DNA of 64,000 bases from contig NZ_AYKS02000100.1 of assembly GCF_000496755.2 (NCBI RefSeq), positions 25,053 through 89,052 on the forward strand, written 5' to 3'. Each line of letters starts with the position of its first letter. The stretch's first letter is position 1. Source of the stretch: Serratia sp. DD3. GTDB taxonomy: Bacteria; Pseudomonadota; Gammaproteobacteria; Enterobacterales; Enterobacteriaceae. Shown piece by piece: positions 54,600-64,000 of this stretch. Under the pieces are notes generated by a model. It made no database searches. It worked only from the letters and a program-made list of their open reading frames with translations, and had not been told where the DNA came from. A program made the translations under genes and the position numbers.

Positions 54600-56423
54600 T
54601 TAAACCTCTTTAGAAGTGCGGCTCGCGCGTCTGCGATCGTTTTCCGTCAAGTGACGCTTACGGATACGAATTGAGGTAGGTGTCACTTCGACCAGTTCAT
54701 CATCATCAATGAACTCCAGTGCTTGCTCCAGAGACATCTTGATAGCAGGAACCAGTGTCGTCGCTTCATCCGTACCAGAAGCACGCATGTTGGTCAGTTT
54801 TTTACCGGTCAGGCAGTTAACCGTCAAGTCGTTAGAGCGTGAGTGAATACCGATGATCTGGCCTTCGTACACTTCAGCACCATGACCCAGGAACAGCTTG
54901 CCACGATCTTGCAGGCTGTACAGGGCAAAGGCGACAGCTTTACCTTGACCATTGGAAATCAATACACCGTTCTGACGCTGACCCACTTCACCTGGACGCA
55001 CATCGTCGTAGTGGCTGAAGGTGGAATACAGCAGACCGGTACCCGAGGTCATGGTCATAAACTCGTTACGGAAACCGATCAAACCACGGCTTGGGATCAC
55101 ATAGTCCAGACGTACACGGCCTTTACCATCGGGATCCATATTTTTCAGGTCAGCTTTACGCTCACCCATCGCCTGCATCACCGAACCTTGATGCTGCTCT
55201 TCAATATCCAGTGTGACGTTTTCGAACGGCTCTTGTTTGCGACCATCGATTTCACGGAAGATAACTTTCGGACGTGAAACCGCCAGTTCAAAACCTTCAC
55301 GACGCATATTTTCGATCAACACCGATAAGTGCAGCTCACCACGGCCTGAAACACGGAATGCATCCGCATCTTCAGTTTCTTCAACACGCAGCGCAACGTT
55401 ATGTACCAGCTCTTTCTGCAGGCGCTCAAGGATTTGACGAGAAGTAACGTACTTACCTTCTTTACCACAGAATGGAGAGGTGTTGACGTTAAAGAACATG
55501 GTGACGGTAGGCTCATCAACAGACAATGCTGGCAACGCTTCAACCGCATTCACATCACAAATGGTGTCGGAGATATTCAACTCACCCAGACCGGTGATCG
55601 CAATAATGTCACCTGCTTCAGCAACACTCGCTTCGATACGCTCCAAGCCCATATGAGTCAGCACTTTACCAACTTTACCACTACGGGTTTTGCCATCACT
55701 GTCGATAACGGTGATTTGCTGGTTAGGCTTCACTTTGCCGCGCTTGATACGGCCGATGCCGATAACACCCACGTAGTTGTTATAATCCAGTTGAGAGATT
55801 TGCATCTGGAATGGGGCATCCTGCTCAACCTGAGGAGCAGCTACGTGATCAACAATGGCCTGATACAACGGGGTCATATCTTCAGACATCTCGTTATAGT
55901 CAGTACCTGCGATCCCCAGCAATGCTGATGCATAGATAATCGGGAAATCGAGTTGTTCGTCGGTTGCATCCAGATTAACGAACAGATCAAAAACCTGATC
56001 CACCACCCAATCAGGGCGCGCACCAGGACGATCGACCTTATTAATCACCACGATCGGTTTCAGACCATTGGCGAAGGCTTTCTTGGTCACAAAACGGGTT
56101 TGCGGCATTGGGCCATCCATTGCATCCACAACCAGCAGCACCGAGTCAACCATCGACATCACACGCTCAACCTCACCGCCAAAGTCGGCGTGCCCTGGGG
56201 TATCGACGATATTGATACGATAGTCTTTCCAATTAATGGCGGTATTTTTTGCGAGAATGGTAATCCCACGCTCTTTCTCCAAATCGTTGGAGTCCATTAC
56301 TCGTTCAGTTGCTTCCTCACGCTCTCCGAAGGTACCGGATTGTTGTAGCAGCTTGTCAACCAGGGTAGTTTTCCCATGGTCAACGTGGGCAATAATGGCG
56401 ATATTACGCAAATTTTCGATCAC
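54600..56423 (-). CDS. typA: Ribosome-associated GTPase TypA/BipA
   Basis: The 607-residue translational GTPase has the same length as E. coli BipA and assists 50S assembly, especially in cold. The GTPase motifs are [13 protein letters not shown] (residues 13-25), [14 protein letters not shown] near residue 74 and [12 protein letters not shown] near residue 128. EF-G-like domains and the BipA-specific C-terminal domain follow. It is divergent from glnA, as in E. coli. Confidence 0.98.
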   Translation of the reverse strand: MIENLRNIAIIAHVDHGKTTLVDKLLQQSGTFGEREEATERVMDSNDLEKERGITILAKNTAINWKDYRINIVDTPGHADFGGEVERVMSMVDSVLLVVDAMDGPMPQTRFVTKKAFANGLKPIVVINKVDRPGARPDWVVDQVFDLFVNLDATDEQLDFPIIYASALLGIAGTDYNEMSEDMTPLYQAIVDHVAAPQVEQDAPFQMQISQLDYNNYVGVIGIGRIKRGKVKPNQQITVIDSDGKTRSGKVGKVLTHMGLERIEASVAEAGDIIAITGLGELNISDTICDVNAVEALPALSVDEPTVTMFFNVNTSPFCGKEGKYVTSRQILERLQKELVHNVALRVEETEDADAFRVSGRGELHLSVLIENMRREGFELAVSRPKVIFREIDGRKQEPFENVTLDIEEQHQGSVMQAMGERKADLKNMDPDGKGRVRLDYVIPSRGLIGFRNEFMTMTSGTGLLYSTFSHYDDVRPGEVGQRQNGVLISNGQGKAVAFALYSLQDRGKLFLGHGAEVYEGQIIGIHSRSNDLTVNCLTGKKLTNMRASGTDEATTLVPAIKMSLEQALEFIDDDELVEVTPTSIRIRKRHLTENDRRRASRTSKEV

Positions 56424-56529
56424 AGCTTTGCCTCAGGCATTAGAAATAGCGCGCTATTGTACACGTATTAAGCGAGGGACTAAACAAGATCACAACACTC
56501 TCTTATAAACAACTGTGTCTAGACTGGTT

Positions 56530-56545
56530 TGTGATCACATTCACG
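56530..56545 (+). promoter_or_regulatory. CRP site in the glnA upstream region
   Basis: TGTGA-TCACAT-TCACG matches the CRP consensus TGTGA-N6-TCACA in 9 of 10 positions. E. coli glnA has a CRP-dependent sigma-70 promoter (glnAp1) in this region, which fits. Confidence 0.7.
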
Positions 56546-56605
56546 ATGAAAAATTCAACAATTGGATACATTTCGCCCCGTTGTAGTGCCCCATTTCACC
56601 TTTTT

Positions 56606-56641
56606 TGCACCACATTAGTGCATCCCATCACTAATGGTGCA
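56606..56641 (+). promoter_or_regulatory. NtrC enhancer sites of glnA
   Basis: TGCACCACATTAGTGCA (56606-56622) is a strong match to the NtrC site TGCACCA-N3-TGGTGCA. About 19 bp on, TGGTGCA (56635-56641) is a perfect right half whose left half is poor. Phosphorylated NtrC bound here would activate the sigma-54 promoter 75-90 bp downstream. Confidence 0.8.
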
Positions 56642-56695
56642 TACTGCAGAGAGGCAAAAACCGCGCTAACAGGCGATTATTGCGCCATTAAAAAG

Positions 56696-56713
56696 TTGGC
56701 ACGGTTTTCGCTT
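56696..56713 (+). promoter_or_regulatory. Sigma-54 promoter of glnA (glnAp2)
   Basis: TTGGCACGGTTTTCGCTT has the -24 GG and -12 GC elements in correct spacing and closely resembles E. coli glnAp2 (TTGGCACAGATTTCGCTT). The start should fall near 56725, giving a leader of about 70 nt. With the CRP and NtrC sites it explains the 370-bp typA-glnA gap. Confidence 0.9.
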
Positions 56714-56793
56714 AATCTAGATCATCGAGCGAAATCCGTCAGGTTACACAGATTCGTTCCACCACGACAATGATAAATCCGGGAGAGTTAAGT

Positions 56794-58203
56794 ATGTCCG
56801 CTGAACACGTTTTGACGATGCTGAATGAGCATGAAGTGAAATTCGTAGACCTGCGTTTCACTGATACCAAAGGTAAAGAACAGCACGTTACCATCCCTGC
56901 TCATCAGGTAAATGCCGACTTCTTCGAAGAAGGTAAAATGTTTGACGGCTCCTCAATCGGTGGTTGGAAAGGTATCAACGAATCTGACATGGTGCTGATG
57001 CCGGATGCCAGCACCGCCGTTTTAGATCCTTTCTTTGAGGAGTCCACGCTGATCATTCGCTGTGACATCCTTGAACCTGGCACCATGCAAGGCTACGACC
57101 GCGACCCACGTTCCATTTCTAAGCGTGCAGAAGACTTCCTGCGCTCTTCTGGTATTGCTGATACCGTGCTCTTTGGGCCAGAACCAGAGTTCTTCCTGTT
57201 CGATGATGTTCGTTTCGGTAGCAGCATCCGCGGTTCCCATGTCAGCATCGACGACATTGAAGGTGCCTGGAACACCAGCACCAAATACGAAGGCGGCAAC
57301 AAAGGTCATCGCCCAGCAGTTAAAGGCGGTTACTTCCCAGTGCCCCCAGTTGACTCGTCACAGGACATCCGTTCTACCATGTGTTTGACCATGGAGGAGA
57401 TGGGGCTGGTAGTTGAAGCACATCACCACGAAGTGGCAACTGCTGGTCAGAATGAAGTGGCTACCCGCTTCAATACCATGACCAAGAAAGCTGACGAAAT
57501 CCAAATCTACAAATATGTCGTACACAACGTGGCTCACGCCTTTGGCAAAACCGCGACATTTATGCCAAAACCGATGTTCGGCGATAACGGCTCTGGGATG
57601 CACTGCCACATGTCGTTGGCCAAGAACGGTAATAACCTGTTCGCTGGCGACAAATACGGCGGTTTGTCTGAAATTGCACTGTTCTATATTGGTGGCATTA
57701 TCAAGCATGCTAAAGCGATTAACGCCTTGGCTAACCCAACCACCAACTCTTACAAGCGTCTGGTCCCTGGCTATGAAGCACCGGTGATGCTGGCTTACTC
57801 TGCCCGTAACCGTTCTGCCTCCATCCGTATCCCGGTGGTAGCCAGCCCGAAAGCACGCCGTATCGAAGCGCGTTTCCCAGATCCAGCGGCTAACCCTTAC
57901 CTGTGCTTTGCCGCACTGCTGATGGCCGGCCTGGATGGCATTATCAACAAGATCCATCCTGGCGATGCCATGGACAAAAACCTGTATGACCTGCCACCAG
58001 AAGAAGAAGCTGAAATTCCAAAAGTTGCAGGTTCACTGGATGAAGCCATGGCTGCACTGAATGAAGACCGTGAATTCCTGACCCGTGGTGGGGTATTCAC
58101 TGACGACGCTATCGATGCCTACATCGAACTGCGTAAAGAAGAGATGGATCGTGTTCGTATGACGCCACACCCAGTTGAATTTGAACTGTACTACAGCGTT
58201 TAA
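56794..58203 (+). CDS. glnA: Glutamine synthetase
   Basis: The 469-residue type I (GSI-beta) enzyme has the same length as E. coli GlnA and makes glutamine from glutamate, ammonia and ATP. The ATP-site and metal motifs include [26 protein letters not shown] and [15 protein letters not shown]. The tyrosine that GlnE adenylylates is in NLYDLPPEE near residue 398. I start it at ATG 56794, after GGGAGAG; an in-frame ATG at 56770 precedes that site. Confidence 0.98.
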   Translation: MSAEHVLTMLNEHEVKFVDLRFTDTKGKEQHVTIPAHQVNADFFEEGKMFDGSSIGGWKGINESDMVLMPDASTAVLDPFFEESTLIIRCDILEPGTMQGYDRDPRSISKRAEDFLRSSGIADTVLFGPEPEFFLFDDVRFGSSIRGSHVSIDDIEGAWNTSTKYEGGNKGHRPAVKGGYFPVPPVDSSQDIRSTMCLTMEEMGLVVEAHHHEVATAGQNEVATRFNTMTKKADEIQIYKYVVHNVAHAFGKTATFMPKPMFGDNGSGMHCHMSLAKNGNNLFAGDKYGGLSEIALFYIGGIIKHAKAINALANPTTNSYKRLVPGYEAPVMLAYSARNRSASIRIPVVASPKARRIEARFPDPAANPYLCFAALLMAGLDGIINKIHPGDAMDKNLYDLPPEEEAEIPKVAGSLDEAMAALNEDREFLTRGGVFTDDAIDAYIELRKEEMDRVRMTPHPVEFELYYSV

Positions 58204-58210
58204 GTCATAC

Positions 58211-58234
58211 ACGCGCGATCTATGGATCGCGCGT
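58211..58234 (+). terminator. First hairpin after glnA
   Basis: ACGCGCGATC and GATCGCGCGT form a perfect 10-bp stem with a TATG loop, 7 bp after the glnA stop. A U-rich stretch starts several bases later, so this is probably an attenuator or mRNA end rather than the main stop. Confidence 0.65.
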
Positions 58235-58277
58235 CTTACTCTATTTTTCCGTTTTTTTGTTGCCGTGGAAACTTTTC

Positions 58278-58301
58278 GCCCATCTTCTGATGGGCTTTTT
58301 T
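58278..58301 (+). terminator. Rho-independent terminator after glnA
   Basis: GCCCATC-TTCT-GATGGGC followed by six T is a textbook terminator. It reduces read-through from glnA into glnL-glnG, as in the E. coli operon. Confidence 0.85.
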
Positions 58302-58364
58302 CGCCACGCTATGTTCTGCAAAACGGTTTCATACCCCAACAGTCAGAAATAATGTAGGATTAAG

Positions 58365-58381
58365 TGCACTAAAAAAGTGCA
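58365..58381 (+). promoter_or_regulatory. NtrC site upstream of glnL
   Basis: TGCACTAAAAAAGTGCA keeps the TGCAC...GTGCA arms of the NtrC consensus. E. coli has an NtrC site that represses the internal glnL promoter here. The rest of the 352-bp gap holds a dispersed-repeat fragment (TTTACCCGATAGATTC, about 58391) and the motif GCCCCAAGGGT near 58475, which recurs near 19046. Confidence 0.7.
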
Positions 58382-58555
58382 GAAAAGTGCTTTACCCGAT
58401 AGATTCTAAGCTGCAACTCAATAGTAATCAGACAACAGATTGACTAACTGCTGATTTAAACAGCACTTGCGCTGGCCCCAAGGGTGAGCATCAATAATCA
58501 GATTCACCATCCTCTGGAATTTGCTCTGCCAGGTAACAGAGGGGCAAGGATATGT

Positions 58556-59605
58556 ATGGCAACTGATAAGCTACCCGATGCAGGGCAAATCCTTAACTCT
58601 CTTATCAACAGTATTCTGCTGTTGGATGACCGATTAGCCATTCGTTACGCCAATCCCGCAGCACAACAGTTACTGGCGCAAAGTTCTCGTAAACTGTTCG
58701 GTACCCCATTACCGGATTTACTGAGCTATTTCTCACTAAACATCGAGACGATGCGTGAGAACCTCAATAGTGGCCAGGGTTTTACCGATAACGAAGTCAC
58801 CCTGGTTATCGACAGTCGCGCACATATTCTCTCCTTAACGGCGCAGGTTTTACCTGAGGGTTTTATCCTGATGGAGCTGGCACCCATGGATAATCAACGC
58901 CGCCTAAGCCAGGAGCAATTGCAGCATGCCCAACAGGTCGCCGCGCGTGATTTAGTCCGCGGGTTGGCCCATGAAATCAAAAATCCATTGGGTGGCCTGC
59001 GCGGTGCAGCACAGTTGCTAGCCAAGGCTCTGCCCGACCCGGTATTGACGGAATACACCAAGGTGATCATTGAACAAGCTGACCGGCTGCGTAACCTGGT
59101 GGATCGCCTGCTTGGGCCACAACGCCCAGGACAATACGTTACCCAAAGTATTCACCAGGTGGTGGAGAGAGTTTGTCAGTTGGTGTCATTGGAAAAGCCA
59201 GATAATGTCGCATTGGTACGGGATTACGACCCCAGTCTGCCAGAGCTGGCACATGACCCAGAACAAATTGAGCAAGTACTGCTCAATATCACCCGTAATG
59301 CCCTGCAGGCGCTAAGTGAACGCGGTGGCACCATTACGCTGCGCACCCGTACTGGATTTCAAACAACGCTGCATGGCAACCGCCACCGATTAGTGGCTCG
59401 CATCGATATTGAAGATAACGGCCCCGGTGTCCCGGCACAACTGCAGGATACCCTGTTCTATCCCATGGTGAGTGGTCGTGAAGGGGGTACCGGCCTGGGA
59501 CTCTCCATTGCCCGTAGTCTTATCGATCAACATGGCGGGAAAATTGAATTTAACAGTTGGCCAGGGCATACCGAATTCTCGGTTTACCTGCCTATTTGTA
59601 AGTAG
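58556..59605 (+). CDS. glnL: Nitrogen regulation sensor kinase NtrB (GlnL)
   Basis: The 349-residue soluble histidine kinase/phosphatase has the same length as E. coli GlnL and controls NtrC under GlnB (PII). A PAS domain comes first, the phospho-accepting His is in [12 protein letters not shown] near residue 139, and the ATPase boxes are [17 protein letters not shown] and [11 protein letters not shown] start it at ATG 58556, five bases after AAGGA; an in-frame ATG at 58484 lacks homology. Confidence 0.97.
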   Translation: MATDKLPDAGQILNSLINSILLLDDRLAIRYANPAAQQLLAQSSRKLFGTPLPDLLSYFSLNIETMRENLNSGQGFTDNEVTLVIDSRAHILSLTAQVLPEGFILMELAPMDNQRRLSQEQLQHAQQVAARDLVRGLAHEIKNPLGGLRGAAQLLAKALPDPVLTEYTKVIIEQADRLRNLVDRLLGPQRPGQYVTQSIHQVVERVCQLVSLEKPDNVALVRDYDPSLPELAHDPEQIEQVLLNITRNALQALSERGGTITLRTRTGFQTTLHGNRHRLVARIDIEDNGPGVPAQLQDTLFYPMVSGREGGTGLGLSIARSLIDQHGGKIEFNSWPGHTEFSVYLPICK

Positions 59606-59613
59606 AGGTCTGT

Positions 59614-61026
59614 ATGCAACAAGGGATAGCCTGGATTGTCGATGATGATAGCGCCATCCGCTGGGTGCTTGAACGGGCGCTAACAGGAACCGGTATCAGT
59701 TGTACCACTTTCGACAATGGCAACGCAGTATTGAGCGCATTGGCAACACAAACCCCAGATGTGTTGTTGTCGGATATCCGCATGCCAGGGATGAATGGCC
59801 TGGCCCTGCTCAAGCAGATAAAACTGCACCATCCCCTGCTTCCTGTCATCATCATGACAGCGCATTCAGATCTGGATGCAGCAGTCAGTGCCTATCAGGA
59901 AGGCGCGTTTGATTATCTGCCAAAACCCTTTGATATTGATGAAGCGGTAGCGTTGGTAGAACGAGCCATCAGCCACTATCAGGAACAACAACAGCCTGTC
60001 CGCCCGCCACCCACCAGCGATCCCGTGGCGGATATTATTGGTGAAGCACCTGCCATGCAGGATGTATTCCGTATTATTGGCCGCCTATCACGCTCATCCA
60101 TCAGTGTCCTGATTAATGGTGAGTCAGGTACCGGTAAAGAGCTGGTCGCCCATGCGTTGCATCGCCATAGTCCGCGAGCTAAGTTGCCCTTTATCGCCCT
60201 CAATATGGCTGCCATCCCGAAAGACCTCATTGAATCAGAGCTATTCGGTCACGAAAAAGGGGCATTTACCGGTGCCAATCAGATCCGTCAGGGGCGTTTT
60301 GAGCAGGCGGATGGTGGGACGCTGTTCCTGGATGAAATCGGTGATATGCCACTGGATGTGCAAACTCGCCTGTTACGCGTATTAGCTGATGGCCAATTTT
60401 ACCGTGTAGGTGGTTATGCACCGGTAAAGGTGGATGTTCGTATCATTGCCGCGACCCACCAAAACCTGGAACTGCGCGTGCAGGAAGGTCGGTTTCGCGA
60501 GGATCTGTTTCACCGCCTGAATGTGATCCGCGTACATCTGCCACCATTACGGGAACGCCGTGAGGATATCCCACGCCTGGCTCGCTATTTTCTGCAAGTT
60601 GCCGCGAAGGAGCTGGGGGTTGAGGTAAAAAACCTGCACCCGGAAACTGAAGCCGCTCTCACTCGCCTGCCTTGGCCTGGTAATGTTCGTCAGCTAGAAA
60701 ACACCTGCCGCTGGCTGACGGTGATGGCCGCTGGGCAAGAGGTATTGGTTCAGGATCTGCCCAGTGAACTCTTTGACACCACGCCCGCTGAATCCGCTAA
60801 TCATAACCAGCCGGTCAACTGGGTAACGCTGTTGGCGCAATGGGCCGACCACGCGCTACGTTCGGGTCATCAAAACCTGTTATCTGAAGCACAACCAGAA
60901 ATGGAACGTGCGCTACTCACTACCGCCCTGCGATACACCCAAGGACATAAGCAGGAAGCGGCTCGCTTACTGGGATGGGGTAGAAATACCTTAACGCGTA
61001 AGCTGAAAGAGTTGGGAATGGAATAA
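59614..61026 (+). CDS. glnG: Nitrogen regulation response regulator NtrC (GlnG)
   Basis: The 470-residue sigma-54 activator has three parts. The receiver carries the phospho-acceptor Asp in [10 protein letters not shown] near residue 54. The AAA+ domain has [11 protein letters not shown] near residue 168, the sigma-54-contacting GAFTGA and Walker [12 protein letters not shown]-terminal Fis-like helix-turn-helix ([20 protein letters not shown]) binds DNA. It follows glnL by 8 bp and should act at the sites seen upstream of glnA and glnL. Confidence 0.98.
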   Translation: MQQGIAWIVDDDSAIRWVLERALTGTGISCTTFDNGNAVLSALATQTPDVLLSDIRMPGMNGLALLKQIKLHHPLLPVIIMTAHSDLDAAVSAYQEGAFDYLPKPFDIDEAVALVERAISHYQEQQQPVRPPPTSDPVADIIGEAPAMQDVFRIIGRLSRSSISVLINGESGTGKELVAHALHRHSPRAKLPFIALNMAAIPKDLIESELFGHEKGAFTGANQIRQGRFEQADGGTLFLDEIGDMPLDVQTRLLRVLADGQFYRVGGYAPVKVDVRIIAATHQNLELRVQEGRFREDLFHRLNVIRVHLPPLRERREDIPRLARYFLQVAAKELGVEVKNLHPETEAALTRLPWPGNVRQLENTCRWLTVMAAGQEVLVQDLPSELFDTTPAESANHNQPVNWVTLLAQWADHALRSGHQNLLSEAQPEMERALLTTALRYTQGHKQEAARLLGWGRNTLTRKLKELGME

Positions 61027-61159
61027 GGGCCCACGATGCATGATTAAAAACACCATAGATGATTAAAAACGCAATCAAGCGCACAAAAAATCGGCAAAAA
61101 TAGTCTTTACAGGACCAGTGACAGCAGTATGATCGGGTCACAAATTCCGGAGGCTTGTG

Positions 61160-61282
61160 ATGCTGGATTCATTTATCGTTTTTATTACTCAAGGGGCAGA
61201 CGTCAGTTCTGCCGTCAGCCATACACCGCTGACCGCCGTGGCCGCCTTACTGTGTGCCACCCTGATCAATTTCTTCAGTTAA
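61160..61282 (+). CDS. yshB: Small membrane protein YshB
   Basis: This 40-residue ORF is preceded by GGAGG six bases before ATG 61160. It reads MLDSFIVFITQGADVSSAVS, then HTPLTAVAALLCATLINFFS. It aligns with E. coli YshB (36 residues), including SHTP-TAVAA-LCA. YshB is a verified small protein with a hydrophobic C-terminal helix and no settled molecular role. As in E. coli it lies between glnG and hemN. It is easily missed because of its length. Confidence 0.85.
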   Translation: MLDSFIVFITQGADVSSAVSHTPLTAVAALLCATLINFFS

Positions 61283-61311
61283 AAAACAGCCACCATGGCA
61301 GCGGTTGTTTT
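61283..61311 (+). terminator. Probable terminator of yshB
   Basis: AAAACA-G-CC... GG-T-TGTTTT is an interrupted stem right after the yshB stop, ending in a short U tract. The stem has a mismatch, so the call is moderate. Confidence 0.45.
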
Positions 61312-61323
61312 ATACCTGTAGCC

Positions 61324-61358
61324 ATTCAAGCGGCAGAAAGATTAACTGCAGCTTGAAT
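61324..61358. repeat. Inverted repeat between yshB and hemN
   Basis: ATTCAAGC (61324-61331) and GCTTGAAT (61351-61358) are perfect inverted arms flanked by CAG/CTG pairs, from the dispersed-repeat family. It sits between convergent yshB and hemN, 18 bp beyond the hemN stop. Confidence 0.6.
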
Positions 61359-61375
61359 AAGCTTGGGTTGAAACA

Positions 61376-62749
61376 TTAGATAACGCGTGAAAACTGTTGA
61401 GCACGCGCCTGTTTGCGCAGATAAATATCAAAGCACATGCAAATATTTCTGATCAACAAGCGCCCACGTGGTGTTACCCGAATTCCTTGATCATTGCGCT
61501 CCACCAGGCCATCACGTTCAAAGGGGGCCAGTAATAACAAGTCAGGCGCAAAATAATCAGCAAACTCGATGCCATGTAATTGCTCAATGGGTTGATAATC
61601 GAGCTGGAAATTACAGATCAGTGTTTTAATCACATCACGGCGCAAACAGTCGTCCGGTGTCATTGTCAGGCCACGCCATAAAGCATTACCGCTCTCTTCC
61701 ACCTGCGCGTAATACGTTTTCAGCTCTTTTTGGTTCTGCGCGTAACTATCGCCCAGCATACTGATGGCGGAAACCCCCAACCCCAGGAGATCGCTTTCTC
61801 CTTGTGTGGTGTATCCCTGGAAATTACGATGCAATTTGCCTTCACGTTGGGCGATAGCCAGCTCATCATTGGGTCGAGCAAAGTGATCCATACCAATAAA
61901 CTGGTAGCCTGACTCGGTCAGTGAAGTGATAGTTTGTTGCAGAATATCCAGCTTTTGTTGCGCACTCGGCAAGTCAGCATCTTTTATTTTGCGTTGAGCA
62001 GGGAACAGATTAGGTAAATGGGCGTAATTAAACACACTCAAACGATCCGGATTCAACTCTGCTACGCGCTGTAAAGTAAAGGCAAAACTCTCTGGGGTCT
62101 GCTTTGGCAGGCCATAGATCAGATCGATATTGGTGGAATTGAACCCTAGCGACTTGGCGCGAGCGATCAGGGCAAAAATAAACGCTTCATCCTGCTCACG
62201 GTTAACCAGACGTTGCACTTCCTTGTTAAAATCCTGTACCCCCATACTCAAACGGTTAAAACCTTCATCACGCAGGTGGTCCAGCACATCCAGTTCAATC
62301 TCTCGCGGATCTATCTCAATCGACATTTCCACATCTGGCTGAACATCAAAGTGCTGACGCAGCATGGCCACCAGCCGGCTAATTTGCCGCTTATCAAGAT
62401 AAGTGGGCGTACCGCCACCCCAATGTATCTGGCTCACTTTGCGGCCAGTAAACAGCGGGGCACGAGCAATAATCTCCTGCTCCAGCACCGTCAGATATTC
62501 ATCCGCTTTATGGGTCTGGCGTGTCACCAGTTTGTTACAGCCACAGAAGTAACAGAGCTTATGGCAAAATGGAATATGCACATAAAGCGAAAGCGGGCGC
62601 TCAGGATAACGCACAGCAGCATGTTGGAACGCAGTTTCATCATAGCTCTGATTAAACTCCAACGCTGTAGGGTAGGAGGTGTAACGGGGGCCTGAATAGT
62701 TATATTTTTGTATTAAGGCTAAATCCCAGACTATTGTCTGTTCTGACAT
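61376..62749 (-). CDS. hemN: Oxygen-independent coproporphyrinogen III oxidase
   Basis: The 457-residue radical SAM enzyme has the same length as E. coli HemN and makes protoporphyrinogen IX without oxygen. The cluster cysteines are Cys62, Cys66 and Cys69 in CHKLCYFCGC, and the SAM-binding WGGGTPTYL follows near residue 110. An AAAGGAG ribosome binding site lies 5 bp upstream, inside the end of the small ORF 62752-62925. Heme synthesis here fits the respiratory genes in the window. Confidence 0.97.
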   Translation of the reverse strand: MSEQTIVWDLALIQKYNYSGPRYTSYPTALEFNQSYDETAFQHAAVRYPERPLSLYVHIPFCHKLCYFCGCNKLVTRQTHKADEYLTVLEQEIIARAPLFTGRKVSQIHWGGGTPTYLDKRQISRLVAMLRQHFDVQPDVEMSIEIDPREIELDVLDHLRDEGFNRLSMGVQDFNKEVQRLVNREQDEAFIFALIARAKSLGFNSTNIDLIYGLPKQTPESFAFTLQRVAELNPDRLSVFNYAHLPNLFPAQRKIKDADLPSAQQKLDILQQTITSLTESGYQFIGMDHFARPNDELAIAQREGKLHRNFQGYTTQGESDLLGLGVSAISMLGDSYAQNQKELKTYYAQVEESGNALWRGLTMTPDDCLRRDVIKTLICNFQLDYQPIEQLHGIEFADYFAPDLLLLAPFERDGLVERNDQGIRVTPRGRLLIRNICMCFDIYLRKQARAQQFSRVI

Positions 62750-62751
62750 GC

Positions 62752-62925
62752 TTACTCCTTTCGATATTTTTTTCTACCGAGCCGGGAAATGGGCAACTGC
62801 GTGCGTTGTCTGACCGCAGAAGCACGGCGAAAGCGCGCCTGACGTTTCGATAGCCGCCACAGTTTACCGGATAACCACAGTAGATAACATGTCAATAACA
62901 AGGCTATCACTGGGATCAGCCACAT
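62752..62925 (-). CDS. Predicted 57-residue single-span membrane protein
   Basis: I do not recognise this protein. The ATG at 62925 lies six bases past the yihI stop, and the TAA overlaps the hemN ribosome binding site, so it fits as the middle gene of yihI-orf-hemN. It begins MWLIPVIALLLTCYLLWLSG, a clear membrane helix. The remaining 37 residues are strongly basic (KLWRLSKRQARFRRASAVRQ and a GRKKYRKE end), predicting a cytoplasmic tail by the positive-inside rule. No strong ribosome binding site is seen, so it would rely on coupling to yihI. It could be a remnant of a longer helix-anchored protein (for example DUF2489 type), but that is a guess. Confidence 0.55.
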   Translation of the reverse strand: MWLIPVIALLLTCYLLWLSGKLWRLSKRQARFRRASAVRQRTQLPISRLGRKKYRKE

Positions 62926-62931
62926 ACAGGA

Positions 62932-63456
62932 TTAACTACCCTTCAATAGTTTCAGGATATCTTCCTGTTTCTCGTCATCTTCGTCTTCATCACCCAATTC
63001 AATGCCCAACTGTTGCATCAGTTCATCAATACGATCCAGAGTCTGATCGACATACTGCTGATCTTCAGCGCTTAGGGTTGCACCGATATCGAGACGATCA
63101 AGCAATGCATCCAGACGCTCATCATTTTCCAGTTTGCTGAGTTCTTCCTCGGGAGAGAGACGGGGTTTGTCTTCTACTTTCTGCTTGGGCTGAGGTTTTA
63201 CCTTCGCTTTAGCTTCAACCACTAACGCTACTGGCACTTTACTGCCAATACGGGGATCTTTGGGTTGGGCCCCAGTCTTATTTTTTTGGTTAGCAGACTC
63301 AACCTGAGTCCGCGAACCAGAAGCATTGCCACGACGTTTTTTCACATGCTTACGCTCACGAGCTTCTTGATCAAGCTCCATACGGCTTTTCTTTTTACTT
63401 TTTGACGTCGCCACACTGCTACGTGGAGCGCGAGGGGCTTTTGATGGCTGATTCAT
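62932..63456 (-). CDS. yihI: Der GTPase-activating protein YihI
   Basis: The 174-residue protein (169 in E. coli) stimulates the GTPase of Der (EngA) and so modulates 50S assembly. The N-terminal half is basic and disordered ([20 protein letters not shown]). The C-terminal half is acidic and helical ([20 protein letters not shown] and [14 protein letters not shown]). Synteny with hemN on one side and csrC on the other is as in E. coli. Confidence 0.94.
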   Translation of the reverse strand: MNQPSKAPRAPRSSVATSKSKKKSRMELDQEARERKHVKKRRGNASGSRTQVESANQKNKTGAQPKDPRIGSKVPVALVVEAKAKVKPQPKQKVEDKPRLSPEEELSKLENDERLDALLDRLDIGATLSAEDQQYVDQTLDRIDELMQQLGIELGDEDEDDEKQEDILKLLKGS

Positions 63457-63587
63457 GGTTTATGCTCTCAGGGGATCTGGATTCAGTATATACCCAAGTT
63501 TACTGTTGCCGGCTACGGCTACTTGAATGAACCTGAATAAAGTAATGCGATACGATTGTGGCGGAATCTAGCAGAAAGCCAACAAAG

Positions 63588-63616
63588 AAAAAAGGCAGCA
63601 GGTATAACCTGCTGCC
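63588..63616 (-). terminator. Rho-independent terminator of the csrC-like RNA
   Basis: On the minus strand GGCAGCAGGT-TAT-ACCTGCTGCC is a perfect 10-bp stem followed by six T. It lies about 130 bp upstream of yihI and marks the 3' end of the RNA. The following TTTCTTTG and TTTCTGCTAGATTCCGCC resemble what follows E. coli csrC as I recall it. Confidence 0.9.
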
Positions 63617-64000
63617 TTTTCCCCACCTTCAACTGAAGGATATACTGATTATGCACTCCATGCATACACTCAACATCCCGGTCTTTCCATTTGCAAAAAC
63701 GCATTCCCTGCAACAATATTCTTCATCCTGAAGAAAGAATCGTCCATAGCGAAATCCGTTTACAACCACTCGTCCTGAGTGCGCTTCCTGCGGGCATCCT
63801 GATTGCCGTTACTGGGCCATCCCTAAGCTATTCATACCTCTGGTACAAACAATCGCACTCCTTGCGACAATGTTCTTCATCCTGAAGAAATAACGTCCAT
63901 GACAAAATCCGTTTACAACCACTCGTCCTAAGTGCGCTTCCTGCGGGCATCCTGAAGAACTAATCATCCATGACGAAATCCGTTTACAACCACTCATCCT
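63588..64000 (-). ncRNA. csrC: CsrC-type CsrA-sequestering small RNA, 3' part
   Basis: Read on the minus strand, this stretch has about twenty GGA motifs, many as AGGATG, AGGACG or CAGGAAG, the CsrA-binding consensus. It ends in a strong terminator and lies next to yihI, exactly where E. coli has csrC. Such RNAs hold many CsrA dimers in hairpin loops and so relieve CsrA control of carbon storage, motility and virulence. A module beginning AGGA(T/C)GAGTGGTTGTAAAC recurs at 64000, 63929 and 63776, with its CAGGATGCCCGCAGGAAGCG partner between. The 5' end and promoter lie outside the window. At over 410 nt it is longer than E. coli CsrC (about 245 nt). Confidence 0.85.

Noticed and set aside
63700..64000. 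CRISPR or mobile-element terminal repeats at the right edge.
   Set aside because: The repeats are GGA-rich CsrA-site modules ending in a terminator next to yihI; spacing is irregular and there are no cas genes.

Overview
The window reads as a contiguous piece of the core chromosome of a Yersiniaceae-type enterobacterium, most likely Serratia or a close relative. Almost every protein aligns in my memory end to end with an E. coli K-12 counterpart, often with identical length. Gene order partly follows E. coli, but with breaks and joins expected of Serratia/Yersinia. The intergenic spaces carry many copies of a degenerate palindromic repeat (TATACCCAAG... TTGC... GCAACTTGAATGAC) of the kind common in Serratia. 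I see no insertion sequence, prophage, integron, plasmid gene, CRISPR array, rRNA or complete tRNA.

Layout. (1) 1-4624: methionine regulon, with the start of metF, then metL and metB on the minus strand and metJ divergent. Arrays of 8-bp met boxes lie before metF and between metB and metJ. (2) 4691-13649: rpmE, priA, cytR, ftsN, hslV, hslU, menA, rraA, in the E. coli order. (3) 13765-22034: a complete xylose locus, xylFGHR on minus and xylAB on plus, around a divergent control region with two XylR-like boxes. It sits where E. coli has zapB-glpFKX. (4) 22265-27099: a large secreted Sel1-repeat protein, the multidrug pump mdfA, and aldehyde dehydrogenase aldB. (5) 27378-37928: a selenocysteine/formate island. 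fdoG (with an in-frame UGA Sec codon and SECIS hairpin), fdoH, fdoI, fdhE, selA and selB all run the same way, with fdhD and yiiM divergent. The Sec-inserting machinery is therefore encoded next to its main client enzyme. (6) 37966-46334: yibL, ligB, then gmk-rpoZ-spoT-trmH-recG. (7) 46467-53677: yicH with a 13-copy repeat tail, xanP, gltS, fabY, dtd, yihY. (8) 53867-63456: yihX, typA, the nitrogen-regulation operon glnA-glnL-glnG with its sigma-54 promoter and NtrC boxes, the small protein gene yshB, hemN, an unrecognised 57-codon ORF, and yihI. (9) 63588-64000: the 3' part of a CsrC-type CsrA-sequestering RNA with internal sequence duplication, running off the right edge.

No wholly new multi-gene system is evident. 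The items most worth attention are small. The 84-nt leader of selA can fold into a tRNA-Sec-like three-arm shape with a UUCAAA loop. The csrC-like RNA has a triplicated GGA-rich module. There is a 57-codon membrane-protein ORF between yihI and hemN. The C-terminus of YicH is a coding minisatellite. All similarity statements come from recalled E. coli sequences, not from a search.
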